64,000 bases of DNA. It comes from Phanerodontia chrysosporium (lineage: Eukaryota > Basidiomycota > Agaricomycetes > Polyporales > Phanerochaetaceae). Shown here piece by piece: positions 1-12,683 of this stretch. The position numbers were made by a program, and so were the translations under genes. The DNA lies in assembly GCA_001910725.1 (NCBI GenBank), contig MJGA01000024.1, positions 124,001-188,000 on the forward strand, in the 5' to 3' direction. The notes under the pieces were generated by a model that did no database searches, was not told where the DNA came from, and saw only the letters and a program-made list of their open reading frames with translations. The first letter of the stretch is position 1; every line of letters begins with the position of its first letter.

Positions 1-1
1 G

Positions 2-721
2 GACTATTATCCTATTCCAGTAACCTGCGCAGATATCTTCTTCGCTGATGGACGGGCATCAATCGTCTCATGTGACGAGGAAGGCGTGTTGAGGCTGAAC
101 GAGTATGATCCTCATGGTAAGCAAGTCTTTCGGCGACGCCCTGACAACTTTCCTGATGGCCCCGGAATTAGATCCTGAGTCGAGACACGGCCAGCGCCTC
201 CTGTGCCGCACCGAGTTCCATGGCCAGACCGAATACCGCACCTCACGTCTCATTGCACGTCGTGGCAAAGGCTTGGACGCGGAAATACCGCAAGCGAAGT
301 TAATTTGCGGTGAGCCCGCCTCCTTCGTGGCCTGTATAGCTCTTCCTGAAATATCACGCAGGGCATACCGATGGGTCGCTGACAACACTCACCTACGTCG
401 ATGACGCGGTCTCGAAGCGACTCCACCTCCTGCAGGGACAGCTGACACGGAACGTTCAGCACGTCGCAGGCCTTAATCCTAAGGCATTCCGGTAGGCCCC
501 TTTCTCCCATCACGAGCGGTGCGCGTTCTGATGGCTCGTGGGACAGTGTCGTTCGCAATGACCGGGTTGCAAGGCCCCTCACGAAGGGCATCCTCGATGG
601 AAACCTCCTTTCCGCATTTGAGGATCTACCCGTACCCCGCCAGGTCGAGATGACCCGCCAGATTGCGACGGAACGGACTACCGTGCTCAAGGACTGGCTA
701 GACCTCGGAGGCGCATGGTGA
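2..721 (+). CDS. CFT1: Cleavage and polyadenylation factor subunit 1 (CFT1/CPSF160), C-terminal part, truncated by window edge
   Basis: Large beta-propeller scaffold of the nuclear mRNA 3'-end cleavage and polyadenylation machinery. Only the last part lies in the window. Four exons join in one frame: 2-116, 172-309, 362-491 and 547-721, with introns of 52-55 bases and GT-AG ends. The product reads through the end of the last propeller (DEEGVLRLNEYDPHD, then LLCRTEFHGQ) into the family's C-terminal helical block (LHLLQGQLTRNVQHVAGLNP, then KGILDGNLLSAFEDLP and RQIATERTTVLKDW). The GLNPKAFR segment is typical of CFT1 and argues against its relative DDB1. The gene is intact as far as it can be seen and runs off the left edge. 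Confidence 0.88.
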
Positions 722-2004
722 TGATCTGCTAAGTTATTCGCTCCTGTAAAATCATGATATCTGCTTCGTACGCTCATATTCGACATTTGATTTGTGCATT
801 TCAAAGCTGAGCCCGTCGTAGGCGGTTCCGGCTACATTTGTCTCTGTCCAACATGCAGCTCGTTGCAATGCTGCCTAAATTTCCAGCTACACGCGTTCTC
901 GAAAGACGGGTAAGCTGTGATTGCTCGTAAACTCTGAAAAGCAAGTTTTCCGACGCATCCTCGATGAGCTCTCAAGCGATGCTCTACTTCGGAACCTGCA
1001 CTGGTTTGCGGGCTGGGAAAGCGCAGAGGCCACATTGGGCTATCCTGCGACCTCCCCGGGGCGCTTGAGGCGGTGTAAGCAGCGTCTCCACCTGCTAACT
1101 CTTGGGATTTACCTCGTTTCACGATGACTGCGTGCTTCATATTTTGGAATCGCTGCGCCGCGCTGACTGTGATGGGCTGTGGATGGAAATAGGAATTCCG
1201 GTCGTTCCTCTCTGCCGAATGCGTTTTGCAGTGCAAATTACTGACATTGACGCGGACTCTCCTACAGATTCAATATTCAGCGGACGATCTATGTTACTCC
1301 ACCTAGTCATCTCTCGTGTTTGCGCGATCAAGGCTAGTGCCAAGTGGGACTTTTCTGAGAGCAACTCGAGCATTTGAGCTTGAAAATTCTCGAACACGAC
1401 GCCTGCCTCATTTGCGCCAAGATCAGATTTGATGGCGCGGGTGGAAGGAAAGCGGCATGTATGCCTGCACTTACCAACGCCCTTCGTCCGCGTCGTGTAA
1501 AACATACGTTCTCCGCGAGTCCCAACAGTCTCAGGGCCATGGTGCGTGTGAGGTGCAGACCGCCGCACATCCGAAAAGAGCAGCTCGTATCTCGGAACCG
1601 TTCATTTTAGCGGAGCGGGCGCACCGGGGAGGACCATCCTCGCAGGCTTGCTGATCGTCCCAGGCCAGTTCGTGATAGTCTAGGTGCGACTCTTTTGCAT
1701 ATGGTGACTTCACTTCCTCACGCCTTTCATTAAAGTCCGGGTCTCTACGTCAGCGGGGGACAGTTGCTAGCTGCCCGTGGGTCCCCATGTCTCCCAACGT
1801 GCCCGGCAGTCGACCAGTCACGGCCACGCACAATTCAACCGAGACTGCATGGCTGTGACTTCTCCGGTTCTTCTCAGTTGATGGCCAACTCGTGCGAATG
1901 GCATGCCGTATAAACCGCGTCGCCCCATGCGCGAGTATAAGGGGGTCCCTCCTGCCCTTCCGCTTTGCCCACCGCTCGTCACCGGCAGTGACATTATACT
2001 CGCT
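722..2004. other. Intergenic, no supported gene
   Basis: About 1.3 kb between CFT1 and the proline-rich orphan. Short open frames on both strands (for example 1137-1568 minus) show no recognisable domain and no convincing splice structure. The right end holds the likely promoter of the downstream gene. Confidence 0.6.
1909..1914 (+). promoter_or_regulatory. Possible TATA box of the proline-rich orphan
   Basis: TATAAA about 91 bases before the proposed start codon at 2005. Motif match only. Confidence 0.35.
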
Positions 2005-3562
2005 ATGCTGTCGTCGTTCCTCTCGTCCGACACCAAGAACACTGGTCGGAATCGCAACAACTCCAAGGTCTGTGCCCGCGTCGTGTTCAACTACGTCTTC
2101 CCTGACCCTGTTTCTAGTATGTCTTGGAGGTTCCTCGGGGATTTTCGGTGCACGTCTTCAAGACTCCGTCGCCACCAGCGTATGCGCAGTCTGGCGCAGC
2201 CAAGACGGACTACTCCAGTAGAACACCCTCGAGCACGGGACGCAAGCAATCAGACTACCCGACCCCCTCTCGCCCAGACCCCAGTCGAAAGCCGTCATTC
2301 GGCCGCGCGAACGACTACTTTGGGGAGCAGATCGAAGAGTACGATCGCAGTCTCGAGCTCGTGCATAGCAAGTCGCACAAGCCCTATAGCATTTACCCCG
2401 GTGCCATCCCTGACACGTATATTTATGAACGGTCGATCGCATCGGTGTCAGACCTGCCAGGCAGCCCTTCGTCGTCGTCAAGCTCGGACACCGAGTCACT
2501 CGATACCCCGATAGAGGCGGCCTCCATTCGCGCGCGATGCAGCGTAGAGACCCTGGAGGCGACTCTCTACGACACTCAAAACAACCAGGTTAGTTCTGGC
2601 TCGGCGAGCCAATATGGATCGTCTTACATCACGGGTCCGCCTGCCGGACGTCAGCTCGTTGCTCCCCCTACAACCCCTGCCCCCCGCCGCTATGCCCCTG
2701 CGGACGATGACGACAGCACAGTCGTCTCAGAAGATGAACACGTCCCAAGACTGCTGCCACCACCTCTCCCCGCTTACCCTCCGGGCGTGCCGGTTGCGAC
2801 TGCTCCGCTTGTGGTCCCCCCGCCGCCAGTCCGACGCAACTCGGACGAGCGTTCATCTCGGTCGCAGGCTCCCGTACTCACGCGGCGAGACTCGACACAG
2901 CCGAGCTCGCGCACGACCTCTCCTCCGGGCGTCGTGACCCCGGGCGACCCTGCCATCCGGATGCCGCCTGGCTTGCAACACGTGACCGCTCCTCCACCAG
3001 TTGCGGGCAGCACGGGGCGCCGGCCCTCGACGACAACTCCTCCTGTGACACCGCCAGGGAGCACCCAACGTTCGCCAACAGGTGAACGGCCGTCGCTGTC
3101 GCGCAGCCGCTCGACAAGCCCCGTGGAGGCGGCACCATTAAAGACGGTCCGCTGGCACGAGGACCTTATCTGCCCCTCGCCTGTACCACCTGCCCAGCGG
3201 CGCAAGGGCTGGTTCAACCGCCGAGGGTGAGCCTGTTCCGCCATGTGTGTTCCGCGCGGTACGCTAATCACACATCGATGCCGACAGGGACCAGTTGTGG
3301 ACGAACGACGGCAGGTACAAGTCGCCAGAGCCGGGACAGGAGTACCCGCCTGACCTCGCAGTACGTGCGGCCCTCCACGTGCTTTGTGCGCTGCTGACTA
3401 GACGCCTGCCAGTGTTACCCCGAACCCAATGCCGGCTGGATGAATGAGGATGGCGTCCGCATCGATATGCAACACCGTCTCGTCCCGAAGCCACCGCTGC
3501 GTTCTGCACTCAAGCGTTCCAAGAACTCGTCTAGCTCCGTTGAGCAGGTCACCATAAGTTAA
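2005..3562 (+). CDS. Proline/serine-rich orphan protein with conserved C-terminus
   Basis: Function unknown. Four exons (2005-2067, 2118-3226, 3288-3360, 3413-3562) give 464 residues in one frame. The start at 2005 (MLSSFLSSDTK) is inferred: the long exon has no usable ATG near its 5' end and is preceded by an in-frame TAG that is also the splice acceptor. The first donor, GTCTGT, is weak. The middle is low-complexity Pro/Ser/Thr and probably disordered. The last 100 or so residues look conserved: KTVRWHEDLICPSP, then GWFNRRGDQLWTNDG, EYPPDLACYPEP, GWMNEDGVRIDMQHRL and PPLRSALK. KTVRW fits the [RK]-x-V-x-W docking consensus of PP1-binding proteins, which is only a motif match. I believe similar C-termini occur in other Agaricomycetes, from memory rather than a search. 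Confidence 0.72.
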
Positions 3563-3971
3563 CTATCTATGTGCTGTCTCATTTATTGCCACTATATTCT
3601 TGCATGGGCCCATGTTTCTGAGCGCACTATATCGTCAAAACTGTGTAGCAGTACTAGAACCTAACATATACTTAAGCTATGACATACCAGGCTGGCACCT
3701 TTACAATATGTATCACGTATTCGTCGCACTACATTGTACCACTACTACGCATGCATATGTATATACACATTCATACTATCTCGGAGATGCTAACAGATCG
3801 CGAAGAATGGGCTCAAGTCGACCTCAATCGTGAGATTCTCCTGGTTCGAGAGACAATCCTTGACCACGCGTTCTATCTCAGCTCCGAGTCGCTCTCATTC
3901 CATGATCGTGCACCGATCTCCAAGCGTAGTACCAATGTCACGGTGAGGGATTGCCTGCGTTGAAGCGGCGT
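3563..3971. other. Intergenic, AT-rich
   Basis: Convergent spacer between the proline-rich orphan and an F-box pseudogene. It contains short TATATGTATATACA-like tracts near 3750-3770. No gene seen. Confidence 0.55.
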
Positions 3972-5149
3972 CTAGTCTAAACCGTACAGTTTGGTCCTCA
4001 CTTCAGCCTCAAAATCTTCGATGGTTGGTACGGCACCATACGGAGCAAATATAGTTATCCAGTAGTGAGCTCTGGAATTGCTGAGGCTATGGGGCACTGT
4101 ACGAAGTCGGGCATGATCTGCCAGCAGGGTTCCACAGTCAGAGGCTCTGCTTCCACGCAATATTGCGCGCCGCGGTATGAAATGTGGCGCAGGGTCGGGC
4201 AGGTGGAAGGGTAGGTCGTTAATCCAGCGTACGGATACGCGAATATGTCCAGAGAGCGCAAGTTCTCGCAGCTCCGGATGAAGCTATGCACCGCTTTCTC
4301 AACCGCCTGACGCTCTCGTTCTGCCATGTGTGAACGGATGGGTGAATGAAAGCGCAGTAATGAACGTCGACATTTGGTGAGTGCGTAAGAGGTCGAGCCA
4401 GACGCCTCCAGTCTCCGGGACGCAAGGAACCTCCAGGCGATCGATATGTACCGCATCGCCACCAGGGCAACAGGATGGAGAGGGTCGACGATCTTCACAC
4501 GGCATCAACATTCAAAGCGGAGATACGTTTGAATGAAGAGGAGAAGTTGAGAATATCGCAGGAATGGTTTTGTGTGGCGTGGGGTTTCAGAGTGAGCATG
4601 TCGAGGCATCGTGATGACGGGCGCCGAGGAGCGAAGAATAGCTCGTGCAGAGCGAAGGAACGTCAGCTCCAAGGAACGGACATGCGATGCGACATCTAGA
4701 ATCTGTACAAGCAGTGTCGGAGAAATTGAGAGGGAGAGTTCTGAGTCGTACTCTCGCTGATGGTACATGTTGATAGAGAGATGCTGTAGATTGTCGCAGA
4801 TGCGGGAAGAGCCTTGAAGTGTAGCCAGGAGGTCTTGCATTCCAGCTTCCCCAGAAAGGTAGCATTTGCACACCTCCTTCATGGCGTATCTGATCATGCC
4901 ATGGTTGCAGGGCGGCCAGCGCATCTTGGAGAAGAGGTGGAATGAGGCGGCTGGAAGCCATCGCCGATCAACGAGCGAGCACCAGCGGAGTGCAGACCAA
5001 TCACACCAGAGATAATCGATGATATGGTCAAGCAACTCTTGAGGCAGGCCCCTTCGCTCTGTCTGTCGACCGACATGTTCGAGGTGCCTGCTCCTATATC
5101 ATCCAGCCGGGACGAAGGTACCTGAGACGAACGCGTTCTCAGGAACCAT
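3972..5149 (-). pseudogene. F-box/LRR-like gene, copy A, frameshifted
   Basis: N-terminal F-box-like helix motif (LPQELLDHIIDYL, WCSLVDRRWLPAASFHL, then RWPPC), as in the three other copies in this window. F-box proteins supply substrate specificity to SCF ubiquitin ligases; the C-terminal part is leucine-rich and degenerate. A likely start is at 5149 with one short intron before the F-box. Similarity to copy D jumps reading frame at least twice: near 4600-4640, where HSCDILNFSSSFKRISAL continues in another frame, and near 4320-4345, between the GGVWLDLL segment and the FIRSCENLRSLDIF segment. The end of copy D is poorly matched. Called a pseudogene, with the caveat that single-base breaks also occur in housekeeping genes of this window. 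Confidence 0.62.
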
Positions 5150-5416
5150 CGAGGTGAGCTGCAGTTATAAGGACCGCTCACGTGGATATCCGTTGCCTAC
5201 CAATGGCCTGGACGTCAAGAGCAAGTGCAATGCGACACAGTAAGCGCGCCACGCGCGTTCGTCGTCTAAGACATGTCAACCGGGCCAATCGGAGGATGAT
5301 GAACACAACCATATTCCACAGTCATTCGAAACGTGTTAAGTACATGAGAAAAGCAGAGATGAGGTCGAGGCTACTAGGAAGTGCAAGCTACCACTGTATT
5401 TGTCTGGAATAGCGTT

Positions 5417-6790
5417 CTAAGGGTATACCAGAGAGGAGTCTAAGATCGCTACTCTTACTTCCTGATCGCACGACAATGAGAGCCGAGCCCTTACAAAGTC
5501 ATCGATAACCCTCCGATATGCGTGCGTGTCTACAACCTCTGGAATCGGATGCCCTTGGGAACCCCATACTCTCGGCCGTCGTCCAAGCTTCACCATCATC
5601 GTGAGAGAACGGAGTCTGTTGCTGATAGCTGCGAAGACCGCCCAGTCCATCGCCTCCAAGATTTGTCGAAGGCTCTGTTCAAGGGAAGCCTGATTGGGCT
5701 CATGGTAGAGCAGCTTGCTGTGGAGGGCAAGCTCGAGAACGACTTCTTGTACAGCAGAGGCGAGGGGCAATCCACCGCCTCTCGCACTAGATGCCAGGGC
5801 GCCCCACGGACCCCAGCAATGTCATGGAAGACGGGTGTTATGAAACGCATCTCTTTCAGCGTCGGGCAAGGAGATGGATATGATGAGAATGCGCCGGAGA
5901 TGAAGTCATGGAAAGTAAGTGAGCGCAGCTGAGTGCACTGGCTTACGAAACGATGAAGCACTGTGGTGAAGGTGTCATTGCCGTCGAGTGTTGTCAGCGG
6001 ATCATGAACATCCAACGACGTCACGGAAGCGAGATTTAGATGCTCGTGAAAGGCGTTCAGCCACCTTGCCCCAGTATTGATCGACCGGAAAGACAGCTCG
6101 ATACGGTCGATTTCGATGTCATGAGCTAGCCTAGACAGTGAACCGGACGAGGTAGTCTCTGAGTCCATGTTGGCAGAAGGTCTAAGAGGGTCATCGACGA
6201 GATATGAGTGAATGAGGATAGTAATTGGAGGAAGTCCATCACGTCGGTGTTATATGTGGGAGCTTTGATCTGAAGAGAGCGCAGAGATCGAACGGCTGGA
6301 CGAGATATGGGTATGTTCGGGACAAGACGTAGGTCATGGAGCTCCAAGGATTCAACACAGGGAGCGATCTCGAGTATTTCTGCAATTTCGGATGGCGAAG
6401 TAGTTCCCAGTAGGAACCCCGCCCCAGGGCGGAACCAAGTTGTGGTAACGCGCAAGTCGCGTACGTGGCTGGAAATACGAGGGCTGCTCCGTAGGAGGGT
6501 TATTAATCCAGCCAGATCTGCTGAGTCCAGCATATGCTGACATCTGCATGTTCGTAGGTAGAGGACTGCTGGACGGCGCCAGTGGTACGCGCAAGGAGGC
6601 CAACTGAATCGAGAAATAGGCGACGGGAGGACACGGGAAGCCATAGCCCCCCTATGAGAGAGGATGCACAGAGTGCCGCTCTGTCGTCAAGCAGGTAGTC
6701 GAGTACCAGCTCTACGAGCTCTTGTGGCACACGCAGTGCTATAGGAAGTGTGTCGAGCTTGGAAGCATCGGAATAGTGTTTGCTGGCCAT
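5417..6790 (-). pseudogene. F-box/LRR-like gene, copy B, frameshifted
   Basis: Tandem neighbour of copy A on the same strand. The frame from the ATG at 6790 encodes the F-box (VPQELVELVLDYLLDD, then LWLPVSSRRLF). The family pattern then continues in other frames: SRFSWPPC, SPRISSHVRDLRV and SEIAEILEIAPCVESLEL after a break near 6600-6620; GARWLNAFHEHLNLASVTSL and SYPSPCPTLKEMRF after a break near 6163-6180; and AVQEVVLELAL with a final stop at 5417 after a break near 5759-5773. Each break is of one or two bases and no intron signals explain them. Placed end to end the pieces cover the full family length of roughly 450 residues, so this is a recent or apparent loss rather than an old relic. 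Confidence 0.68.
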
Positions 6791-7098
6791 TTTCCGAACT
6801 TAATCTGAGATTTGAACTTTGAGTATAGGACAATTGAGAAGCAAAAACCGCGCTCTACGCACATCGAATGACTTCTGCTGTCGTGGTGGAAGGATGAAAC
6901 GCAGTGCGTAAGTAACGCCGACGCGATGCCGACGTGGGTGCGGTTGACGCCTTCCCGCGTGCCAGCACCCTCATTGGCTAGGTCGTCAACAGTGAAGATG
7001 GTGAGACTTACTTGCAGTGCCAACTAGTAATGCTTGCCACTGTCGACAGACTGGCAGCTTAGTGATGAAACCAGTATTTCACTCCTCAGCCGCAATGA
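6791..7098. other. Intergenic
   Basis: Spacer between the F-box copy B start and the end of the S28 peptidase gene. Nothing else seen. Confidence 0.5.
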
Positions 7099-9169
7099 CT
7101 AAATAGAACTGTGTCTAAGTACTCTTCCTCCTCGGATAGACCGCTTCCTAGCCGGCTTCGAGGGCTTAAAGTCCTGGAGCCACGTCTTTATGGACGCAAG
7201 AGCCTGCTTCTGCACATCGAGCACCGTCGAGTCAACTGCTCCATTGGCAGTGATGAGGTCCGAACAGTGGAACCCGTCGCCAACGGCGATCGGCTGCTTA
7301 GAGGTGCTGTGTGTCGGCGCGCCATCCGCAGAAACGGTTGCCTCACGCCAGGGATCGCCTGTAATGTGCTGTGTCAGATTCACGTATAGTCATTCTCGCA
7401 ATCTGCTCACGTTGCCCGTTCGCGAAGAAGAGACGGTCGATGTTGACATTCCAACCCTTGTAAGCAGCGTTGACAAACTCCACGTCAGGGACAGGAGGCT
7501 TGTGGAACGCCTCAGGGAAGAAGTACGTGCATTGTCGCTTGTTATATGAGTCAGTGTGTGATGACTCGACGCTTTCCGCCCGAGAAGTGCGTACCTCGTC
7601 ATAGCTTGGTTGAACAAGCCGCGTCACAATAGTCGGATGGTTCTGAGGTGCACCATCCTGCAGGAAGCCTACTTGGCTACAACTGAGGCAGCAAGTTCAG
7701 CACAATGGAGACCAGCAGAGGGGAGAATGAACAGGACTGACACAATCCACTCCCAAGAACGCCCGTCGTTACCAATTGAATCATCGGTGTAGTACGTTTG
7801 ACTAGAGTTGTAGCTTCCAAGACAGTCCCTACATAGACGATGAGCATGCGCTTTCAGGTGGAACGTAAGGTTGATGAACTGACTCGATTCCTTGCTTGCC
7901 ACAAACTACAACATCTGATCAACAGATGCCGCTGTGTCATGATGAGAGACGACGTACGACTCTTCAGGTAGGTCGAATTCCAATATGAACCCCAGGCCGT
8001 AAGGGCGTGATCGAGTCCCCAACCAGAGGCCGGTGCAACGGTGCCGTTCTTGACTTCGAGCGCGTCGCAGAACTTGAAGAATCCGCCCTCCGACCCTGTA
8101 TCCGGGGACAGATTCTGCCAATCCCAAAGGTTGTTTCGCACTACAAGTGAACAAGTTGAGCACATGAGCACTTCGGCCATAAGACACGGTACTTACGGGC
8201 ACCGGCGACGTCGTCTAGATGCGTCACGTCCTGCATGCCCCAATTCGCCTTCAACGCGTTGATTTCGCTCTTCGAACCATGCGTGAAGACCTGGTCGACA
8301 TGTGCGATAACAGCTTCGACGTCGGCCGAGCAGTTCTTGGGCATGAACTGTCGGATAGGCTCGAAATAGCCCCAGTAATCCCTGCGTGCATGCCGTCAGC
8401 GAGACGCAAGACAGACGCTCGGACAGCGTGCTTACAAGATCGCCTGCACCACGGCAGACGACGCGTAGCCAGCTCTGAAAAGGCCCGGCTTGTTGACCAT
8501 AGCCCAGCTAGTGAGTGCGCCCGAGTAGCTGCCGCCGACAAGGATCCAGGGTGCCTGCGTGTTCGGCTTAACGGCGTCGCCACCCGGCATCGGAAGCACG
8601 ACGTTCTTCGCGAAATACTCGAGGTCGTCGATCGCCTGCTGGATCGTATGGAAGCGCAGGCTGCTCACGCTTAGGTCACCGAAGGGAGTCGAGTTCCCGT
8701 AGAAACGGTGCTCGAGCACCACCGTCGCGCCGTGCTGCTGCTGCGCGATCTGCCCGTTGATCGTCCTGTTTGTGAGGTAGCCCGTGTAGCCTGCGCCGTT
8801 GACCTCGCCCGGCGTGAAAAGTACAATGGGTCCGCCTGAGGTATATTACGTGAGGGTCGCCGTCGAGTGCAGAGATTTATAGCACGTACCCTCCTCATAG
8901 AATTCCCAGGTATGCCAGAAGCGTTGCTTGAACGTTCCGAGTTTCGGGTTTGTATGGTCGATCAATTGGTCGAAGAAGTATGTCGTATTGAGCGGCGGGA
9001 GCGTTGCACCCGTCGCGTCAGTGACGACGAGGTCGTCTGCAGAGAGTGGCGGCACCGCGGGCGGGGGAGGCATGTTCGCGTGGAATCTTCCGTCGGCGAG
9101 ACGAGCGCTCACATAGCTCGACGCGGCGAGCGCGAGCAGCCCTGAGGCGAGACTCCAGCCTGAGACCAT
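7099..9169 (-). CDS. Secreted serine peptidase, family S28 (Pro-X carboxypeptidase/dipeptidyl peptidase type)
   Basis: Alpha/beta-hydrolase peptidase that cleaves peptides at proline under acid conditions. The protein starts MVSGWSLASGLLALAASS, a signal peptide, so it should be secreted. GGSYSGAL holds the nucleophilic serine; NGQRDPW and GDGFHCSDL fit the family's aspartate and histidine sites. Exons: 9169-8890, 8835-8436, 8381-8197, 8140 to about 7868, then to 7742, 7676-7595, 7537-7411 and 7358-7099, giving about 535 residues. The intron between YWNSTYL and DCLGSYNSS (about 7870-7990) is uncertain: a single 125-base intron with a weak GTCGTC donor keeps the frame, but two introns or a base error are possible. 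RSWEWI, DGAPQNHPT and RLVQPSYDE are conserved family segments. Confidence 0.85.
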
Positions 9170-10569
9170 GTCTGTCTGGCAATGGGGGGACGACAATGCG
9201 GGTTGTTATCGGACCACGTCGTGCTGTTCTTAACCGTCATGGAGGGTGGAGGTGGACCACATGCCGCGGACGCACGAACCACACAGGACCGAATCGCGGG
9301 TTGGTCAGTCGCATTGTCCATTGGGCAGCACCACCATGGTGCAGCAACAGAAGTACGGCATGTGGCCCCGCAGGGCTTCTGTCAGGATGTCAGTCCGCGG
9401 TTGATCCATGGAGCGCGGGGCCGGATTTGCAAGGACGGTGCGGTCGATGCCGTAGGTATATTCGTTGCATTCTATCTAGGCTTCTTGATCAGTGTGCTCA
9501 TGACGGGGCCAAGCGCTGATGGATATCGTGGTGTCACTCACATGCAGTATCCAGTCATGCCTGCACGTCGCACGAGGCGCTATCGGAGGTAGATCCTTCT
9601 TGGACACAAAGATGCCGTGCAATGCATGCCGAAAAGGGCAGATACTCCCATGACTTGAATCATGTGGCCGTCTATCTTCGCCCCGCGGGTCCGACACAAT
9701 GTGTGGAATACTACGCGACATGAGGTCTTCGCAAAGTGTTTGCTGCCCGTGGAAACGACGACGATAGGCAAAGCGTGTAGCCTAAGAGTTTCTCGACATG
9801 GAGATGACAAGGGTCTGCAAGAGCACACTAAACATTGCAGTGCTTCATAACAAGCTTTAGCTCCAAAATTAGCGCATTGGACTGACCCTTCGACTTGTGG
9901 CAAGACTCACCTCGACGCTGAATACAACGGACCCCGTCAGTGCATTTTGCGTGAACGCTGAGAGCGAAGCTTCGTACTGCAACCCAATTCCAAACAACAG
10001 AATTCCTGCATTCACATTCTCCCCAACTGTCAATGCTGAGCAGCAGTTCGATGGTAGATGGTGTGCGTGGTGGATGGCGGTGGGTCAATCATCCGAGCCG
10101 CGAAAGGTGGGCCTACCTCCGGGGTCCTCCATGTTTGGCGCTCTGCCCTCCAGGACCCGGTGTACCCTTCACCGCCGGATCCACTGTCGTCTCTTTAGTG
10201 GAATATGTTTATACAGAGTCGAGGAAGTCCGTGCTGTATCGGTTGGAGCTTAGCGATTGAGCGGGTGAGCGACCATATACTGAGTACACAGCCTAATGAC
10301 GGCTCGGGATTTCATTGCGGTAGGAACTCGGGGACCTTTCATAAGTTCAGGGAAGCAACAATAAGTGAGCGTTTACCTCAGCTAATTTAGAACTCGAGAC
10401 CCTACTAAAGAGTGGACACGCCTGTAGCTCACCCCGAGCATCCTTGCCAAGTACTCTCACTTGGACAAGTATTACATGGCACGTACTATCCTACAGGATA
10501 CATGAGCTCATAAGCTAACGAGCTCTAGCACATCTCCATTGTCACCCGAGCTTGGACGAGCCTACAACC
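9170..10569. other. Intergenic, no supported gene
   Basis: Divergent 1.4 kb spacer between the S28 peptidase and F-box copy C. Only short, unconvincing open frames are present on either strand. Confidence 0.55.
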
Positions 10570-11964
10570 ATGCTTGTTCCGCAAGAGTTGGTGGATTGGA
10601 TAATCGATTTCCTGCACAACGACACTGCAGCCCTGCGCGCGTGCTCTCTGGTCAGCCGAAACTGGCTCCCGTCTAACTCCTTCCACCTCTTCTCCTGCCT
10701 GCGCTGGCCTCCCTGCATGCAGCACCAGTGGGCGGAGGAGAGCCGAGGCCAGGCCCAACTTCCCTGCAAGTGTCACATGATTGCCAATTCCGAGACGCTG
10801 GCAGTCGTGGAAGCGCTGCTCTCCGAAACAGCACGTATCGCGCACAACGTCAAAGACCTGCGCATCAAGATGATATATTCCATGCCTCGCGGCGGGCCCG
10901 ACGGCGTGCGGCTGCAATATTTCCACCGCACGACATCGTCGTCAGAACTCATGAGAATCCTCGGGCTTGCACCGCGCGTAGCCAAGTTGGAGATTGAATC
11001 CCTGCAACTCGTCGCAGAGCCGCATGCGGCGCCTTCGCTCGCGCGAGGCGTGCCACGGAGTCTGCATACCTTCCACCTCGCCAGTCCCGTTGTGCCACAC
11101 GGGGCTCACACATCTCTACTCGACATCTTGTCCCATTTCCGTTCCATCTCGACCTTTGCATTCTGGGGGTTTTCTTGCCCCTAGGCTGCATGCCACCGTT
11201 ACCAAACCCGCCAGCACAACGACCCTCGCTCTCAAGTCTCCGCATTTGGTTCTACGAATCGCAGTACGGAGGGGGCTGGCTCGACCTGCTGCACGCGCAT
11301 CTCGACATGACAATGCTGACGTCCCTCACCATAAAGGACTCAGGCCTCCAGCTTCCTGGAACTGACGATCCAGGGACGACGCCCGCGCTGCACCGTATAC
11401 TCCGTGAATGCAAGAACCTGCGCTCCTTACCTGTGTTGACAGCGTCTTCGACGGTCTCCTGCAGTATCCCACGCCGTGTCCCACGCTGCGCGAATTTCGG
11501 TTCAGCAGCAGAAGGGCCTTGACTCCCGTACTTCGCACATGGGCGAGTGGGACTCCTTCGTTGCTGCACTGTCATGTCCCCTCATTTCGACGGTCCAGGA
11601 GGCCACACTCGACTTGACAATCACCAGGTTCACCGATTTGGACGGCGTTTCCGATGCGCGCACCCTCGAGTCCGTGTTCGGGGATATGCTCAAGACGTGG
11701 GGATGGCCATCGCTTGACGCTGCTAGCGGGAGGTTACAAACCTTCACACTAGACTTGAAGCTGCGAAGGGAGGAGTATGCGCAGTGGAATATCAATGGTG
11801 GCATGCCTGTGTCTGCTAACCGGGATCCGGTATGGGATAAGAACCGCTGCGGGGCGATTCTCGCCGATGTCATGAGTGATAGACTACCAGCTCTCGCGTC
11901 ACGTCGGGTCTTGCATTCCCGTGTTACTGTTCTACCAGATGACCGAGGAGCATGCAGCTGTTGA
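10570..11964 (+). pseudogene. F-box/LRR-like gene, copy C, frameshifted
   Basis: The ATG at 10570 opens the clearest F-box of the family (MLVPQELVDWIIDFL, then ACSLVSRNWLPSNSFHLF, then LRWPPC). The first frame runs to a stop near 11184. The family pattern then continues in a second frame (SSLRIWFYESQYGGGWLDLL), a third (TCVDSVFDGLLQYP, CPTLREFRF) after a break near 11421-11435, and again after 11505-11530 (WDSFVAALSCPLISTVQEAT) to a stop at 11964. The first break, near 11160-11185, lies beside runs of G and T. The breaks are of one or two bases with no splice signals. Either a decaying gene or one damaged by sequence errors. Confidence 0.66.
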
Positions 11965-12683
11965 GCATGTCAAATACAAGTTTTGGCACATTTCATGATG
12001 CATGGGATACATGAATCGTGCGATTACTTTGGGTGTCTAACAAGATGGGTTCTCAGACTGCGACGGACCGGTAATGGGTGTTCGGGGTCACTAGAATTGG
12101 AAAGCTTGAAAGGTCTCGACGAACCATGCCCACGACATTACTTGACTCGTCAACTGCTATCACTTGAGTGAGCAACGCAGTACAATGCGTATTCCAAAAC
12201 AGATATATCTGGCACACATCTGAAGTGATGTAGCAGGGACTTCTCGGATAAGAACACGAACTACCCTAAGGTGTCATCCCTAGACAAACCTGCAGCTATG
12301 CTGATCCAGTGAGAGCTCCTGGGCTGGACTATCGAGTCCCTCCTTTCACGAACAATATATTTAATCTTCTAGTGGGTCTTTCCCTGCTGCATGTGTCGAG
12401 CGACTACATGATCACGAGACATATGCAGCAAAGAAAAACGAACTGGATTGACGCAGACAAAATGCAAATGCTATCTTCGGCCTGAATCTCCCCTCGCAGT
12501 CTCCGTACGGAGTATAGATGATCATCCTGGGAACAACTGGGTTGCTGGCTTCGCACAGGCATCGCGTAGTCCAGTCATCGTTTTGTACACACTACGGGAA
12601 CCTAGGATACACTATCAATAATACCTGACATAATAAATAGAACGAGGACCATCATAAAATCTGACCGCGCCTTCACCTGACCC
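11965..12683. other. Intergenic
   Basis: Convergent spacer of about 720 bases. It is AT-richer than its surroundings and no gene is seen. Confidence 0.55.
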
